Of a stretch of DNA of 64,000 nucleotides, positions 63,004 to 64,000 are shown one piece after another. The notes under the pieces were generated by a model. It did no database searches. It was not told where the DNA came from and saw nothing but the letters and a program-made list of their open reading frames with translations. The translations under genes and the position numbers were made by a program. The stretch is taken from positions 248,001-312,000 of the forward strand of contig CAWIGF010000003.1 in assembly GCA_963835585.1 (NCBI GenBank). The letters run 5' to 3'. Each line of letters opens with the position of its first letter. The first letter of the stretch is position 1. The stretch comes from UBA10107 sp963835585. GTDB lineage: Archaea; Nanobdellota; Nanobdellia; Woesearchaeales; UBA10107.

Positions 63004-63750
63004 TTACTTTCCCTTCTTTACCGCAGCGACATTCTCTTCGATTTCTTTTTGCGATATTTTTACGAACTCTCTTGTCTTCGCGTCGATGTATGCTGCATCA
63101 AGCCGTTTCGCATCAAAATCTTCCAATGCCCTAGTTAGTGCCTTGATGGAAAGTTTTAGTCCATCTTTGACAGTCATTGTTTCCTTGTATTCTTTGTGGA
63201 GTATTTCATCAACGACGGATTCTCCCTCTCCTATGACTGTTGCCTTGTATTCAAAGAATATTCCTGTTGGATCCGTCTCGAACAATCGTATCCCAGTATC
63301 ATCGACTCCGCCGATAAGCAATGAAACGCCGAATGGCCTGTATCCACCTGATTGTGTCGTGATTTGTTTCAAATCACAGATATCTTTTACAATTGTAAGC
63401 ACATCGACTGGATGGTCGTATGTTACCCTATGCTGTTGCGCCGTTAACTGGGCTCTTTCGACAAGGACTCTTGCATCCGATAGGATTCCTGCAGCGGTTG
63501 CCGCGATATGATTATCGATCATGAATGTCTTTTCAATCGATTCGACGACTATCAAGTCATCAACAATTCGCTTGTCTGCGACGAGCAAGACACCGTCTTT
63601 GCAGCGTATTCCAATTGCAGTGCTTCCCTGCTTTATAGTCTTCTTTGCATATTCAACCTGCAATAATCGTCCGTCAGGACTGAACATGGTGATGGCCCTA
63701 TCATATCCCATCATTTGGTGTTGTTGTGGTTGCATTTCTTCTTTTGCCAT
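63004..63750 (-). CDS. psmA: Proteasome alpha subunit
   Basis: This 248-residue protein has the alpha-subunit N-terminal signature YDRAITMFSPDGRLLQVEYA and an Ntn-hydrolase-like core (STAIGIRCKDGVLLVADKRI), without an N-terminal propeptide, so it is the non-catalytic outer ring. Position between Pop5 and SBDS is the standard archaeal superoperon arrangement. The ATG starts 12 bases after the pop5 stop. Confidence 0.96.
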   Translation of the reverse strand: MAKEEMQPQQHQMMGYDRAITMFSPDGRLLQVEYAKKTIKQGSTAIGIRCKDGVLLVADKRIVDDLIVVESIEKTFMIDNHIAATAAGILSDARVLVERAQLTAQQHRVTYDHPVDVLTIVKDICDLKQITTQSGGYRPFGVSLLIGGVDDTGIRLFETDPTGIFFEYKATVIGEGESVVDEILHKEYKETMTVKDGLKLSIKALTRALEDFDAKRLDAAYIDAKTREFVKISQKEIEENVAAVKKGK

Positions 63751-63762
63751 AATGTGTACCTC

Positions 63763-64000
63763 TTACGCCTCTGCCTTTTTCATTTCATCATATTTCTGTG
63801 TCGCTTTTTTTAATGTTCCTGACACTATTCTTGTTCTGAAAATAGCGTTCGTGTCATCAATCTTTTTGATGAGCATTAATGCCGTCCTGACCTTGTCCAC
63901 ATACCGATGTCCTACTCTTATTGTGCCGTGGTTGTCATGGTATTTGTCTTTCAAAAAAATTATGCCTGCCTTTCCTGCATCCAACGTTCCGAGCAGTTCA
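63763..64000 (-). CDS. rnp2: RNase P protein Pop5, 5' part outside the window
   Basis: The frame runs to the right edge without a start. The visible 79 residues include DAGKAGIIFLKDKYHDNHGTI (strand region), RVGHRYVDKVRTALMLIKKI and RIVSGTLKKATQKYDE, matching the Pop5 C-terminal half (IVR...SGTLKKA motif). It is the usual neighbour of psmA. A TTG at 63984 is not the true start. Confidence 0.9.
   Translation of the reverse strand, partial: ELLGTLDAGKAGIIFLKDKYHDNHGTIRVGHRYVDKVRTALMLIKKIDDTNAIFRTRIVSGTLKKATQKYDEMKKAEA

Overview
This window is archaeal. The 16S rRNA carries archaeal signature sequences in its 915 region, and the protein set includes eL33, eL41, RNA polymerase subunit Rpo6, the exosome core (Rrp4/Rrp41/Rrp42), SBDS, proteasome alpha, RNase P Pop5, Kae1 and PAC2-type proteins. 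Promoters are archaeal TATA boxes about 25 bases before ATG, often leaderless. The rRNA operon (16S, tRNA-Ala, 23S on the minus strand), divergent short proteins, many unrecognised small membrane proteins and tiny or shortened enzymes suggest a DPANN-type lineage. The exact lineage is an inference.

Layout. 1-1.4 kb: a left-edge gene, eL33 and a membrane-anchored murein-amidase-like enzyme. 1.5-10.6 kb: a ribbon-helix-helix protein, then seven translationally coupled genes for membrane/coiled-coil proteins that I do not recognise; this is the best candidate for an undescribed envelope system. 10.6-13.3 kb: a helical protein, a membrane protein, a PAC2-family protein and two zinc-ribbon proteins. 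13.3-20 kb: Kae1, a very short EPSP-synthase homologue, a PhoU-like regulator, a secreted protein, a HAD phosphatase, 3-dehydroquinate dehydratase and a YdjM-like membrane protein. 20-25.7 kb: the rRNA operon; the 23S gene is enlarged by three introns, two group I and one bulge-helix-bulge (BHB).

26-33.5 kb: small hypotheticals, eL41, an isochorismatase-type hydrolase, a Fic protein bracketed by palindromes, two Nudix hydrolases and a methyltransferase. 33.5-36.5 kb: two glycosyltransferases, a PIG-V-like mannosyltransferase and a cellulose-synthase-like GT2. 36.5-37.2 kb: a gene-free stretch with a paired repeat. 37.2-44.9 kb: a HEPN/MNT pair, tRNA-Ser, small regulators, a kinase-fold protein lacking its catalytic Asp, an AI-2E-family permease, a PH-domain protein, tRNA-Val with a D-loop intron, and a LAGLIDADG endonuclease whose stop codon lies inside that tRNA. 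44.9-52.4 kb: a 1739-residue PKD surface protein with a secreted beta-rich partner. 52.4-59.8 kb: an odd tRNA-Thr, a tRNA-Leu with two introns, unrecognised paired paralogues, CBS, nucleotidyltransferase and PIN proteins, and a TnpB element. 59.8-64 kb: the classic exosome/proteasome/RNase P superoperon.

Two themes cut across the map. Non-coding introns of two mechanistic classes sit in rRNA and tRNA genes next to homing endonuclease and TnpB genes. In addition, a shared operator-like sequence (core TTACTTAATAGTAGTAAC followed by A-rich DNA and TATA) precedes at least seven transcription units spread over 52 kb, including the amidase and several unrecognised genes, which implies a common regulon.
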